In this document: in pieces, positions 17,450 through 26,758 of the stretch | Position numbering within the stretch: the stretch's first letter is position 1 | Layout of the letters: each line of letters begins with the position of its first letter | The notes under the pieces: model-generated | What the model was told of the DNA's origin: nothing | The model's input: only the letters and a program-made list of their open reading frames with translations | Database searches by the model: none | Translations under genes and position numbers: made by a program | Origin: Geodermatophilus telluris | Lineage (GTDB): Bacteria; Actinomycetota; Actinomycetes; Mycobacteriales; Geodermatophilaceae | Direction of reading: 5' to 3' | DNA: 64,000 nucleotides | Assembly: GCF_900102745.1 (NCBI RefSeq) | Contig: NZ_FMZF01000002.1 | Span: 868,001 to 932,000 of the forward strand

Positions 17450-18513
17450 CGGCCGTCCCCCGCCGTCCTCCCGTCGGGTGCCGACGGGGCGGGTCCGCTC
17501 ACCGTGGCGACCGGGACGTCGACCTCGTCCTCGCTGGTCAGCCCGCCGGCGCGCTTGAGCACGAAGGACGCGACGATCGGCGCGAGGATCGCGGTGACCA
17601 GGGCGGAGGCGGCCACCTGGGCGGTCGCCGTCCCGACGTACTCGGCGAAGCGGGGGTCGGCGGCCGCGACGATCCCCGGGGTGGCGATCGCGTTGCCGGC
17701 GGTGGTCGCGGCGGCGAAGCCGATGCCGGCCTTGCGGCCCCGGCGCAGCACGAAGCGGTAGCCGACGTAGACCAGCGCACCGGTGATGAGGACGACGGCG
17801 ACGCCGATCACCAGGCCGCCGATGCCGCCGGTGACGACCGCACCGAGGTCGATGCCGGTGCCCAGGGCGAAGGCGAAGAACGGGATGACGATGTTGGGCA
17901 CCGGGCGCAGCACCTCGCGCCACTGCGGGTCGAGGTTGCCCACGAGCGCGCCGAGGAGGAACGGCACGAGCGCCGCCACCAGGGTGAGCACGGGGATGTC
18001 GCCGAGGCCGGAGGCGCCGAGGAACAGCAGGCTGAAGAACGGGCCGTCGTTGATCGCCGAGGCCAGGTAGGCGCCGCGGTCGCGGTTGTCGCCGTACTTG
18101 CCGGTGAAGGCCAGCCACAGCCCGCCGTTGCTGTTGTCGAAGGCGGCCAGCAGCCCGAGGATCGACAACCCCCAGAAGCCGTCGAGGCCCACGACCAGGC
18201 CCAGCAGCACGATCAGGCCGGCCGGGATCAGGCTCTTGAACAGCAGGATGACGCCGGTGTGCGCCAGCACCGGGCCGCCGGTGCGGAACGTGACCTGGGT
18301 GCCGGTGGCGAAGATCAGCAGCGCGATGAGCGGCAGCGCGCTGTCCTGGAACAGCGCGGTGGTGAAGCTGCCGATGCCCAGGGCGCCCGGGGCGAAGGTG
18401 CCGAGCACCGAGCCGAGCACCAGCGGGATGAGCATCAGCCCGCCGGGGATGCGGTTCATCGTGGCGAACAGGGGCACCCGGGACCGCTCGGTGCCGGAGG
18501 GGGCGGAACTCAT
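17446..18513 (-). CDS. KdgT-family acid sugar permease
   Basis: The 355-residue membrane protein matches the 2-keto-3-deoxygluconate permease family: MNRIPGGLMLIPLVLGSVLGTF at the start, AAFDNSNGGLWLAFTGKYGD, SAINDGPFFSLL and ATTAGNAIATPGIVA motifs, and about ten membrane segments. The ATG at 18513 has GGAG in front. It is the first gene of the operon with the kinase, dehydrogenase and GntR regulator, so its cargo is probably threonate, erythronate or a related acid sugar rather than KDG. Confidence 0.88.
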   Translation of the reverse strand: MSSAPSGTERSRVPLFATMNRIPGGLMLIPLVLGSVLGTFAPGALGIGSFTTALFQDSALPLIALLIFATGTQVTFRTGGPVLAHTGVILLFKSLIPAGLIVLLGLVVGLDGFWGLSILGLLAAFDNSNGGLWLAFTGKYGDNRDRGAYLASAINDGPFFSLLFLGASGLGDIPVLTLVAALVPFLLGALVGNLDPQWREVLRPVPNIVIPFFAFALGTGIDLGAVVTGGIGGLVIGVAVVLITGALVYVGYRFVLRRGRKAGIGFAAATTAGNAIATPGIVAAADPRFAEYVGTATAQVAASALVTAILAPIVASFVLKRAGGLTSEDEVDVPVATVSGPAPSAPDGRTAGDGR

Positions 18514-18554
18514 GGAGCACTCCTCGGTGCGCAGCTCTGCGCCGTCAGTTGTGC

Positions 18555-18579
18555 GTACAAGATGTCCGTACCGTTGTAC
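18555..18579 (-). promoter_or_regulatory. Candidate GntR operator of the acid sugar operon
   Basis: GTACAA (18555-18560) and TTGTAC (18574-18579) form an inverted repeat separated by 13 bases, 42-66 bases before the permease ATG. The symmetry extends loosely (GCGTACAA against TTGTACACGC). Position and AT-richness in a GC-rich context fit a regulator site. Binding by the operon's GntR protein is inference. Confidence 0.55.
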
Positions 18580-18636
18580 ACGCGACGGGGCCCGAGGGGA
18601 AGACGTGCGGGGGGACGGGTGCGCGGGGCAGTAGCT

Positions 18637-18660
18637 GGGGCCGCCGTCGACGGCGGCCCC
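18637..18660 (-). terminator. Perfect 24-base palindrome, likely terminator
   Basis: GGGGCCGCCGTC followed by its exact complement makes a 12-bp self-complementary stem without a spacer. It lies downstream of the leftward small membrane protein gene and upstream of the operon promoter. Confidence 0.5.
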
Positions 18661-18775
18661 CGTGAGCGCGCCCGGAGCGATCGGCACGGGCGGTGACGGC
18701 ACACCCGAGCCGGGGGACTGCTGCAGGGGGAGGAGGAACGGGAGGGGGTCACCCGGGACGGCGACCGGACAGGGG

Positions 18776-18813
18776 AGGTCGCCGCCCGGCGCCGGTGGGC
18801 CGGGCGGCGACCT
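18776..18813 (-). terminator. Strong hairpin terminator after the 73-residue membrane protein
   Basis: AGGTCGCCGCCCGG (18776-18789) pairs perfectly with 18800-18813, giving a 14-bp stem and 10-base loop, 17 bases past the stop of the leftward gene. Confidence 0.75.
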
Positions 18814-18830
18814 CGCGCCGCGTCAGGGGG

Positions 18831-19052
18831 TCACTCGCCCCAGGGCACGTAGTCGGTGCCGCCACCGAGGGCGGTGAGCACGATCATGCCGACGAACGCC
18901 AGCACGATGAACGCCACGACCGCGGCGAACAGCAGCGGGCCGCGCTCCTCGATGCCGCGCTTCTCGGTGGGCGGTGCCGGGGTGCCCGACGCCTCGGTGG
19001 CCGGCCGCGGTTCCTCGGCGGGGGCGGACGGGTGGTCGACGGGCGCGCTCAT
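18831..19052 (-). CDS. Small single-pass membrane protein, unknown function
   Basis: The 73-residue product has a Pro/Ala/Glu-rich N-terminal half and one membrane helix (about 39-62, LLFAAVVAFIVLAFVGMIVLTAL) with the end GGGTDYVPWGE outside. GGGAGG stands six bases before the ATG. Codon use and the strong terminator behind it support a real gene. No family is recognised. Confidence 0.65.
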   Translation of the reverse strand: MSAPVDHPSAPAEEPRPATEASGTPAPPTEKRGIEERGPLLFAAVVAFIVLAFVGMIVLTALGGGTDYVPWGE

Positions 19053-19345
19053 GGTGCCTCCCGGGGCGGGCCGGCCGACGAGGCCGGCGGCCGGACGCCG
19101 CTGCCTCGGCGTCCGGTCCCACGCTAGGGCGGGCGGGTGCCGCCGGGGCGGGTCGGAGGTCCCACGCGGCGGTGACCTTCCGCGTCGGCCCTGACGGGCA
19201 CCGTGACGGCACGCGCGCGGACGGGCGGGGCGGGCCGGCGGCGGGGCGACGGACTCCGGCCCCGTGCGGGGCGGGCCTACCGTCCGCCGGACGGGGCCGC
19301 CTCCGCCGGGACGGCAGCGGCCGGGATCGGCATCGGGGAGCGGGG

Positions 19346-21616
19346 ATGGAGCTCACTGCCGGGACGGTGTTCGCCGGCTACCGCGTGCTGCGGCAGCTCG
19401 GCGTCGGGGGCATGGGGTCGGTGTACCTCGTGCAGCACCCGCGACTGCCGCGGCAGGACGCGATGAAGGTCATCCACCCGCACCTGTCCTCCGCCCCCGG
19501 GTACGCCGCGCGCTTCGAGCGCGAGGCCGAGCTGGCCTGCACGCTCGACCACCCGGCGCTGGTGCGGGTGCACGACCGCGGCTGCGACGAGGGCCGGCTG
19601 TGGCTGACGATGCAGTTCGTCGACGGTGCCGACGTCGACCAGGTCCTGCGCCGGGAGGGCCCGATGACGCCGGCCCGCGCCGTCGGCATCCTGGAGGCGG
19701 TCGCCGACGGGCTCGACCACGCCCACGCGATGGGCCTGGTGCACCGCGACGTCAAACCGGCCAACATCCTGCTGTCGAAGCGCGGTGTGACCGGGGAGCG
19801 CGCCTTCCTCGGGGACTTCGGCATCGCGCACACCAGCGAGGCCACCCGGCAGCTCACCGACACCGGCGCGCTGCTCGCCAGCCTGCCGTACGCGGCTCCC
19901 GAGCAGCTGCTCGAGCGTCCCGTCACCGGGGCGGTCGACGTGTACGCGCTCGGCTGCGTGGTGTTCGAGCTGCTCACCGGGCAGCGGGTGTTCCCCCACG
20001 CCTCGCCGCTGGTCCTCATGGGCGCCGTCCTCGCCGGTCCCCGGCCCGAGACCTGGGACGCGCTGCCCCCCGGCCGGACGGGGCTGCGGGAGGTGCTGCA
20101 GCGCGCCCTGGCCGCGGACCCGGCCGACCGCCCGCCCTCCTGCACCACCCTCGCCGCGGCCGTGCGCGACGCGCTCGCGCCGGTGCCGACGACCGTGGGA
20201 CCGGCACCGGTGCCGGCCCCGACCCCGGTGCCCAGCCCCGCCCCGGCCGGCGTGGGCACGGCCGCGCACCCCGACCCCTGGTCGGACCGGTCCCCGCAGT
20301 CCTCACCCCCTCCTCCGGGCCCGCCGTCGTGGCCGCCGCAGCCCGCCGTCGGGTCGCCGGCCGCCGCCGGCGGGAGCTGGGACGGGCGGGGGACGACGGA
20401 CCCCGGCCCGCAGGCCGGGCCGGGCGGCTGGGCCGGGGGCCGGTACCCCACCGACCCGTACCCCGGCGGCCCGCACCCCGGTGAGCCACTCCCCGGCGGG
20501 CCCTACGCCGGGGGGCCGTACCCCGGTGGCCCGTACGCCGGCGGCACCCATCCCGGTGGCCCGCCTCCCGACGGGTCGCACACCGGCGGTGCGCGGGCGT
20601 CCGGGACCGGCTCGCGGGCACCCCGCCGCTGGCCGTGGCTGCTCGCCGTCCTGCTGCTGCTCGCCGCGGCGGCGGTCGGGATCGTCGTCTGGCGGCCCTG
20701 GGCGCTTGACCGCCCGCCCTCCCTCGCGGCGGACGCCGGGGCCGAGGGCGTCGAGCTCCGGTGGCAGCCGGTCGAGGGGGCCGTCGCCTACGAGGTGCAC
20801 CGCGACGGGGTCCTGCTCGACCGGTCGGACGCCACGACCTACCTGGACACCGGGGCGGGCAGCGGAGCCCGCGTGACCTACTCCGTGGCCGCCGTCGCCG
20901 GGGACGGTGAGCGTTCGGCCCTGACCACGGGGGAGACGGTGGTCAGCGCGCTGCACCCGGTCGGTGACCTCACCGCCGAGGTCGTGATGACCGGCGTGGC
21001 CCTCTCCTGGACGGCGGTCGACAACGCCGAGCGCTACGAGGTCCACCGGGACGACGACGTGCTCGAGCGCAGCGCCGCCGGCTCGTCCTTCCTCGACGAG
21101 GACCCGCCCCCGGGCACGCACGACTACTCGGTCGTGGCCGTCGACGAGGACGGGGACGCGCCCTCGTCCACCGCGTCCCTCGTGCAGGAGGTCAGCCCGT
21201 GGCTGGCTGCGGCCGACCTCGCGGCGGCCTTCCGCGACCTGCTGCCCGAGACCCCCGGTCCCGGCGGGTGGAGCGACGCCACGTGCCAGACCTACGAGCC
21301 GCGCAGCTCGTCCCCGGCCGCCGCGGGGATCGCCTGCACGTACCCGTCGGGCCTCTACCTCGAGCTCACCCAGTACCCGGACCAGGCGGCGCTGGAGGAG
21401 CGGATCGCGCAGCTCGACGAGATCGCCGACCCGTCGGCACCGCAGGGCATCGACGGCGGCGGGTGGTACCGGCAGGGCCCACCGGGCACCGACCGGGCCT
21501 GGGAGGCGTGGGGCTTCGTCCAACCCGAGCGGCGGCTGATGGAGGTCTACGTCGAGTGGGTCGGCCACTCGATCGCCGACCTGGACGCGGCGTTCTACAA
21601 CACCGCGCCGTACTGA
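19346..21616 (+). CDS. Transmembrane Ser/Thr protein kinase with FN3-like exterior domains
   Basis: The 756-residue protein has an N-terminal kinase domain (about 10-275): GVGGMGSVY loop, AMKVI lysine, HRDVKPANILL catalytic loop, DFGIAH metal motif and YAAPEQ. A Pro-rich linker follows, with about ten short repeats of the GGPYPGGPYAGG kind near residues 365-420, then one membrane helix (about 430-450). Outside are two FN3-like repeats, each with a YEVHRDxxxL strand, and a terminal globular domain of about 130 residues with two cysteines (ATCQTYE, GIACTYP). This is the PknB-like receptor kinase layout; the signal it senses is unknown. It stands alone without a phosphatase gene. Confidence 0.9.
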   Translation: MELTAGTVFAGYRVLRQLGVGGMGSVYLVQHPRLPRQDAMKVIHPHLSSAPGYAARFEREAELACTLDHPALVRVHDRGCDEGRLWLTMQFVDGADVDQVLRREGPMTPARAVGILEAVADGLDHAHAMGLVHRDVKPANILLSKRGVTGERAFLGDFGIAHTSEATRQLTDTGALLASLPYAAPEQLLERPVTGAVDVYALGCVVFELLTGQRVFPHASPLVLMGAVLAGPRPETWDALPPGRTGLREVLQRALAADPADRPPSCTTLAAAVRDALAPVPTTVGPAPVPAPTPVPSPAPAGVGTAAHPDPWSDRSPQSSPPPPGPPSWPPQPAVGSPAAAGGSWDGRGTTDPGPQAGPGGWAGGRYPTDPYPGGPHPGEPLPGGPYAGGPYPGGPYAGGTHPGGPPPDGSHTGGARASGTGSRAPRRWPWLLAVLLLLAAAAVGIVVWRPWALDRPPSLAADAGAEGVELRWQPVEGAVAYEVHRDGVLLDRSDATTYLDTGAGSGARVTYSVAAVAGDGERSALTTGETVVSALHPVGDLTAEVVMTGVALSWTAVDNAERYEVHRDDDVLERSAAGSSFLDEDPPPGTHDYSVVAVDEDGDAPSSTASLVQEVSPWLAAADLAAAFRDLLPETPGPGGWSDATCQTYEPRSSSPAAAGIACTYPSGLYLELTQYPDQAALEERIAQLDEIADPSAPQGIDGGGWYRQGPPGTDRAWEAWGFVQPERRLMEVYVEWVGHSIADLDAAFYNTAPY

Positions 21617-21653
21617 CCCGCGGTGTCCTGCGGGGTCTCCCGTCGACGCGACG

Positions 21654-21689
21654 GCGGCCGCCCGGTCCGGCGCGGGACCGGGCGGCCGC
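21654..21689. terminator. Bidirectional hairpin between kinase gene and 78-residue gene
   Basis: GCGGCCGCCCGGTCC (21654-21668) pairs perfectly with 21675-21689 around a 6-base loop. It lies between convergent genes and can end both transcripts. Confidence 0.75.
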
Positions 21690-21704
21690 TCGGTGGGAGC
21701 GCGG

Positions 21705-21941
21705 TCAGCCGCCGCGCTCGATCTCGGCCTGCACGATGCCGTTCACCGCGGTCCGCAGCGCCTCGCTGGAGGAGTCGCCCTCGGCCAGCGCCGCACGCGC
21801 GTCCTCGGGCAGCAGGCCGGGGTCGACGTCGTCCAGCCAGGTGACGTCGCCGCCGACGGTGCGGCCCACCCGCAGGCCCTCGTCCCCCTTGCGCAGCACG
21901 TACCGCTCGCCGTCGATGTCGAGTGTCAGGTCGTCGCTCAT
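21705..21941 (-). CDS. Small conserved hypothetical protein
   Basis: The 78-residue acidic protein (start MSDDLTLDIDGERYVLRKG) has a short beta-rich N-terminus and a helical C-terminus ending QAEIERGG. There is no membrane helix or known motif. It is transcribed away from cutA. No function can be assigned. Confidence 0.6.
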   Translation of the reverse strand: MSDDLTLDIDGERYVLRKGDEGLRVGRTVGGDVTWLDDVDPGLLPEDARAALAEGDSSSEALRTAVNGIVQAEIERGG

Positions 21942-21994
21942 GGGCGGCCACCTACCCGGCGCGGGCCGCCGCACGCACCCCGCAGGATGACCCC

Positions 21995-22315
21995 GTGGAC
22001 GTCGTCGAGGTGGTCGTCACCGGTCCGGACGCCGACTGGCTGGCCGGGTACACCCGGACGCTGGTCGAGGAGCGGCTGGCCGCCTGCGGGCACCAGCTGG
22101 TCCCGATCCGGTCGGTGTACCGGTGGGAGGGGCGGGTGCACGACGAGCCGGAGGCCCGCGTCGCGCTGCACACCCGCGCCGCGCTGGTGCCGGCGCTCAC
22201 CGCCCGCACCGCCGAGCTGCACCCCTACGACGTCCCCTGCGTGCTCGCCCTCACCGTCGCCGGCGGCAGCCCCGAGTACCTGCGCTGGGTGCTCGCCGAG
22301 ACGCGCGAGCCCTGA
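21995..22315 (+). CDS. cutA: CutA divalent cation tolerance protein
   Basis: The 106-residue protein fits the small trimeric CutA family in length and in its motifs: LVEERLAACGHQLVPIRSVYRWEGRV matches the ERLAAC-N-x-P-I-x-SxYxWxG signature, and EPEARVALHTR and HPYDVPCVLAL follow in order. There is no ribosome site; a CAGGAT box six bases before the GTG suggests a leaderless mRNA. Its TGA abuts the stop of the convergent oxidoreductase gene so that the two stops form TGATCA. Confidence 0.9.
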   Translation: MDVVEVVVTGPDADWLAGYTRTLVEERLAACGHQLVPIRSVYRWEGRVHDEPEARVALHTRAALVPALTARTAELHPYDVPCVLALTVAGGSPEYLRWVLAETREP

Positions 22316-23218
22316 TCAGGGCACCAGCACCAGCTTGCCGCGCACGTGCCCCTCGCGGCTGCGCCGGTGGGCCTCGGCCGCCCGCTCGAACGGGTACACC
22401 TCCGCGACCGGCAGCCGGAGGCGGCCCTGCGCGACCAGCTCACCGACCTCGGCCAGCCGCGGGCCGGCGTCGCCCCCGCCCGTGGTCACCTGCACGCCGA
22501 GCTCGGCCGCGCCGAAGTCGGCGATGGTGACCACCTTCCCGGGGTCGCCGGTGAGCGCGACGAGGTCGCGCACCGAGCCGCGCCCGACGGTGTCCACCGC
22601 GCCGGCCACGCCGTCGGGCAGCACCTCGCGCACCCGGTCGGCCAGGCCCTCGCCGTAGGGGATGGGGACCGCGCCGAGCGAGCGGACGAAGTCGGCGTTG
22701 GCCGGGCTCGACGTGCCGACGACGACCAGGCCCCGGCTGACCGCGACCTGCACGGTGCAGCTGCCGACCCCGCCGCTGGCACCGTCGACGACGACCGTGC
22801 GGCCGGTCCGCAGGCCCAGCAGGTCGAGCACCCGGACGGCGGTCTCGCCGGCCACGCCCAGCCCGGCGGCCTCCTCGAAGGACGCGTTCGGCGGCTTGGG
22901 CGCCCACGCGCGCAGCACCGCGAACTCCGCGGCGGTGGCCGAGCCCAGGCCGAACACCGGGTCGCCCACGTGCACGCCGGTGACGCCCGCGCCGACCTCG
23001 TCGACGACACCGGCCGCGTCGGCCCCGGGGACCCGCGGGCCCGCCAGCGGCCGGCCGCCGGCCATCGCACCCGAGACGACCTTCCAGTCGATCGGGTTCA
23101 CGCTCGCCGCGCGGACGGCGACGCGCACCGCGCCCGGCCCGGCGTGCGGCTCCTCGACCTCCCGGACGGACAGGACGGCCTCGGGGTCCCCGTACTGGCT
23201 GTGCACGACGGCGCGCAC
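22316..23218 (-). CDS. NADP-dependent quinone/zinc-type oxidoreductase (MDR family)
   Basis: The 300-residue protein starts at a GTG with GGGAGGTGA in front. The N-terminal GroES-like half has AASVNPIDWKVVSG and GADAAGVVDEVGAGV; the cofactor half has VVVDGASGGVGSCTVQVA (the A-x-G-G-V-G motif of NADPH-binding quinone oxidoreductases). No catalytic zinc ligands are seen. The substrate is probably a quinone or enone, but this is family knowledge only. Confidence 0.85.
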   Translation of the reverse strand: MRAVVHSQYGDPEAVLSVREVEEPHAGPGAVRVAVRAASVNPIDWKVVSGAMAGGRPLAGPRVPGADAAGVVDEVGAGVTGVHVGDPVFGLGSATAAEFAVLRAWAPKPPNASFEEAAGLGVAGETAVRVLDLLGLRTGRTVVVDGASGGVGSCTVQVAVSRGLVVVGTSSPANADFVRSLGAVPIPYGEGLADRVREVLPDGVAGAVDTVGRGSVRDLVALTGDPGKVVTIADFGAAELGVQVTTGGGDAGPRLAEVGELVAQGRLRLPVAEVYPFERAAEAHRRSREGHVRGKLVLVP

Positions 23219-23316
23219 GGCGCTCACCTCCCGGACGTGGGACGACGTCCGGCTGCAACCGCGGGGACCGCCGCGCCCTTCCCGGTCGGCCCGCCGGCCG
23301 CTGCGAGGATGGCGGC

Positions 23317-23733
23317 GTGACACCGGCCGCCCGCGACACGACCGCCGTCCTCCGCGACCTCGGCGCCGCCCTGCTGGCCGCCCTGCCGGCCGGTGCCGGC
23401 CGCCTGCGCTACCGCGCGGTGGTGGTCGGCGACGTCCGCCGCGACGACCTCACGGCGGAGTCCGCCGACGGGCGGGTCCCCGTGGCGGTGCCCGCCGCCG
23501 TCCGCACCACCGTCGAGGAGCTCAAGCGGGTCATGTGGACCCCCGAGCGCGGCACCTGGCTGCAGACGGACATGACCCTCGACCGCTCGTCGGGCCGGCT
23601 GCTGCCGCTGTTCAACGCCGAGGCCGAGCCCGGTGGCCCGCCCGTGCCGCGGGAGGCGCTGGTCGCCGAGCTTCAGGCCTTCCCCCGGCCGCCGGAGGCC
23701 GTCCCCGGGTGGATGGCCGAGCGGATCGGCTGA
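23317..23733 (+). CDS. YezG/DUF600-like small protein
   Basis: This is a 138-residue soluble protein. The central part, VEELKRVMWTPERGTWLQTDMTLDRSSGRLLPLFNAEAEP, follows the pattern of the YezG/DUF600 family (a P-E-x-G-T-W-x-x-x-x-x-T-L strand pair followed by an acidic turn), whose better-known members are immunity proteins to nuclease toxins. No toxin gene is adjacent, so it would be an orphan or have another role. A GAGGAT box six bases before the GTG suggests a leaderless start. Confidence 0.5.
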   Translation: MTPAARDTTAVLRDLGAALLAALPAGAGRLRYRAVVVGDVRRDDLTAESADGRVPVAVPAAVRTTVEELKRVMWTPERGTWLQTDMTLDRSSGRLLPLFNAEAEPGGPPVPREALVAELQAFPRPPEAVPGWMAERIG

Positions 23734-23755
23734 CCGCCCCGAGCGCGGGGCGCAC

Positions 23756-23769
23756 TACCCTGGGTCGAC
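23756..23769 (+). promoter_or_regulatory. Leaderless -10 box of prfB
   Basis: TACCCT at 23756-23761 lies 8 bases before the GTG and no ribosome site is present. The distance puts the transcription start at or next to the start codon. Confidence 0.55.
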
Positions 23770-24882
23770 GTGGCCGCTGACTTCGCCGTCGTCCTGGACG
23801 AGCTCGACACGACACTGCAGAGCATCGAGTCCGTCATCGACGTCGACCGGCTCCGCCGCGAGGTCGCCGAGCTGGAGCAGCAGGCGGCCGCGCCCGACCT
23901 CTGGAACGACGTCGAGGCCGCCCAGGCGCTGACCTCCCGGCTGTCCTACCTGCAGGGCGACCTGCGCCGGGTCGAGGAGCTGCGCCGCCGCCTCGACGAC
24001 GTCGGCGTGCTGCACGAGATGGCCGAGGAGGAGTCCGACGAGGCCACCGCCGCCGAGGCCGAGCGCGAGCTGGCCGCGCTGCGCAAGGAGATCGACGAGC
24101 TCGAGGTCCGCACGCTGCTCAACGGCGAGTACGACGCCCGCGAGGCGCTGGTCACCATCCGCTCGGAGGCGGGGGGCGTCGACGCCGCCGACTTCGCCGA
24201 GATGCTCATGCGGATGTACCTGCGCTGGGCGGAGCGGCACAGGTACCCGGTCGAGGTGATGGACATCAGCTACGCGGAGGAGGCCGGCATCAAGTCGGCC
24301 ACGCTCGCCGTCAAGCAGCCCTACGCCTACGGCACCCTCTCGGTCGAGCAGGGCACCCACCGGCTGGTGCGCATCTCGCCCTTCGACAACCAGGGACGGC
24401 GGCAGACGTCGTTCGCGGGTGTCGAGGTGCTGCCGGTGGTCGAGCAGACCGACCACGTCGAGATCCCGGAGAACGAGATCCGCATCGACGTCTTCCGGTC
24501 CTCGGGGCCGGGCGGGCAGAGCGTGAACACCACCGACTCCGCCGTCCGGATCACCCACCTGCCCACCGGGATCGTCGTCTCCTGCCAGAACGAGAAGAGC
24601 CAGATCCAGAACCGCGCCGCGGCGCTGCGGGTCCTCCAGGCCCGGCTCCTGGTCAAGCGGCAGGAGGAGCAGCGCGCCGAGATGGACGCGCTCAAGGGGG
24701 AGGGCAGCAGCTGGGGCAACCAGATGCGCTCCTACGTGCTGCACCCGTACCAGATGGTCAAGGACCTGCGGACCGAGCAGGAGACCGGCAACACCAGCGC
24801 GGTCCTCGACGGGGACATCGACTCCTTCATCGAGGCCGGCATCCGCTGGCGCCGTCAGCAGGAGACCGTCGCCGCGTCCTGA
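23770..24882 (+). CDS. prfB: Peptide chain release factor 2
   Basis: The 370-residue protein carries the peptidyl-hydrolase motif GGQ in [24 protein letters not shown] and the stop-codon-reading SPF tripeptide in [14 protein letters not shown], which marks RF2 (UGA and UAA). The N-terminal PCRF helices occupy about 1-200. There is no internal in-frame UGA, so the autoregulatory frameshift of many RF2 genes is absent, as is usual in Actinobacteria. It heads the block with ftsE, ftsX and smpB. Confidence 0.97.
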   Translation: MAADFAVVLDELDTTLQSIESVIDVDRLRREVAELEQQAAAPDLWNDVEAAQALTSRLSYLQGDLRRVEELRRRLDDVGVLHEMAEEESDEATAAEAERELAALRKEIDELEVRTLLNGEYDAREALVTIRSEAGGVDAADFAEMLMRMYLRWAERHRYPVEVMDISYAEEAGIKSATLAVKQPYAYGTLSVEQGTHRLVRISPFDNQGRRQTSFAGVEVLPVVEQTDHVEIPENEIRIDVFRSSGPGGQSVNTTDSAVRITHLPTGIVVSCQNEKSQIQNRAAALRVLQARLLVKRQEEQRAEMDALKGEGSSWGNQMRSYVLHPYQMVKDLRTEQETGNTSAVLDGDIDSFIEAGIRWRRQQETVAAS

Positions 24883-24903
24883 CGCGGACCGGCGCCACCG
24901 CCC

Positions 24904-24936
24904 CCCGGCGCGCCGTCCCGTCGGGGACGCGCCGGG
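24904..24936 (+). terminator. Hairpin after prfB
   Basis: CCCGGCGCG (24904-24912) pairs with 24928-24936 and TCCC with GGGA inside, giving an interrupted 13-bp stem. It would separate prfB from the ftsE promoter at 24978. Confidence 0.55.
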
Positions 24937-24977
24937 CCGACTCGCGGCGAACGGGTCGTGGGGAGCCCCCGGAGAGG

Positions 24978-24991
24978 TACCGTGGCCCCTC
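24978..24991 (+). promoter_or_regulatory. Leaderless -10 box of ftsE
   Basis: TACCGT at 24978-24983 stands 8 bases before the GTG of ftsE, the same spacing as at prfB, with no ribosome site between. Confidence 0.55.
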
Positions 24992-25681
<690 letters not shown>

Positions 25682-25724
25682 GTCCCCGCCCCACCGCCGA
25701 CCTGCACCTCACGCAAGGGAACCC

Positions 25725-26609
25725 ATGCGCGTCAACTTCGTCCTCTCCGAGGTGGCCACCGGGCTGCGTCGCAACCTGACCATGACGGTCGCGATGATCC
25801 TGACCACGGCCATCTCGCTCGGTCTCATGGGCACCGGCCTGCTCATCGCCGGGATGATCTCCGACATGAAGGAGATCTACTACGACAAGGTGCAGGTCTC
25901 CATCTTCCTGGCCGACGACGTCACCGACGAGCAGCGCACCGCGATCGAGACGCAGCTGTCGGACTCGCCCGAGGTGGCCAGCTTCGTCTACGAGTCCAAG
26001 GAGGAGGCCTACGAGCGCTTCCAGCAGCAGTTCTCCCAGCAGCCCGAGCTGGTCGAGAACACGCCGCCGGACGCGCTGCCGGAGAGCTTCCGGGTCGAGC
26101 TGGTCAACCCCGAGCGCTACTCGGTCGTCGCCGCGGAGTTCCCCAACGGGCAGAACGGCGTGGACCAGGTGCGCGACGAGGGCGACTTCCTCGACCGCCT
26201 GTTCAGCCTGCTCAACGGCGCCCGCAACGCCACGATCGCGGTGGCCGTCGTCCAGGCGCTGGCCGCGCTGCTGCTGATCTCCAACACGATCCAGCTGGCG
26301 GCCTTCAACCGGCGCAACGAGACCAACATCATGCGGCTGGTCGGTGCCTCGCGCTGGTACACCCAGCTGCCGTTCATCCTCGAGGCCGCGCTCGCCGGGC
26401 TGATCGGCGCGCTGCTCGCCGTCGGCGGGCTGGTGCTCACCAAGGTGCTGTTCGTCGACAAGACGCTGGCCGGGCCGATCAAGGCCGGCATCATCCCGCC
26501 GGTCGACTGGAGCGCGATCGCCACGATCAGCCCGATCATCGCCGCCGCCGGCGTGGGCCTGGCCGCGGTCGCCGCCTACGTGACCCTGCGCCTCTACGTC
26601 CGGCTGTGA
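25725..26609 (+). CDS. ftsX: Cell division protein FtsX
   Basis: The 294-residue protein has the FtsX layout: a first membrane helix (about 20-42), a periplasmic domain (about 43-165, with KEEAYERFQQQFSQQPELVE) and three C-terminal membrane helices with NTIQLAAFNRRNETNIMRLVGASRWYTQLPFILE between them. AAGGGA precedes the ATG. It is the membrane partner of FtsE; the gene for the hydrolase it controls is not in the window. Confidence 0.96.
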   Translation: MRVNFVLSEVATGLRRNLTMTVAMILTTAISLGLMGTGLLIAGMISDMKEIYYDKVQVSIFLADDVTDEQRTAIETQLSDSPEVASFVYESKEEAYERFQQQFSQQPELVENTPPDALPESFRVELVNPERYSVVAAEFPNGQNGVDQVRDEGDFLDRLFSLLNGARNATIAVAVVQALAALLLISNTIQLAAFNRRNETNIMRLVGASRWYTQLPFILEAALAGLIGALLAVGGLVLTKVLFVDKTLAGPIKAGIIPPVDWSAIATISPIIAAAGVGLAAVAAYVTLRLYVRL

Positions 26610-26758
26610 CACCGTCGGCCTCCGGCCTCCCACCGCGGCCAGGTGCCGTCCCCCGGTCGCGCTGAGCCCCTCCGTCGGACCCGTCGGGAGCCCTCCGGGC
26701 CCCGCGCCCGGTCCGACACCCGTGCGCGTCACCGGCCCGCGGCGGGTAGGGGAGGGAC

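Larger units (their letters stand above)
18514..18830. other. Intergenic region with operator and terminators
   Basis: This 317-base stretch holds no supported gene. Next to the permease start is the inverted repeat at 18555-18579. Further right are two hairpins (18637-18660 and 18776-18813) that would end the leftward transcript from the small membrane protein gene. Confidence 0.6.

Noticed and set aside
20440-20600. CRISPR-like short repeats
   Set aside because: The repeats are in-frame codons for Gly/Pro/Tyr in the kinase linker, without unique spacers or cas genes.
22311-22320. TGATCA shared by two convergent stop codons as a regulatory site
   Set aside because: It follows simply from two abutting TGA stops on opposite strands.
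23770-24882. Programmed frameshift in prfB
   Set aside because: The frame is uninterrupted with no in-frame UGA near codon 25, so the autoregulatory frameshift is absent.
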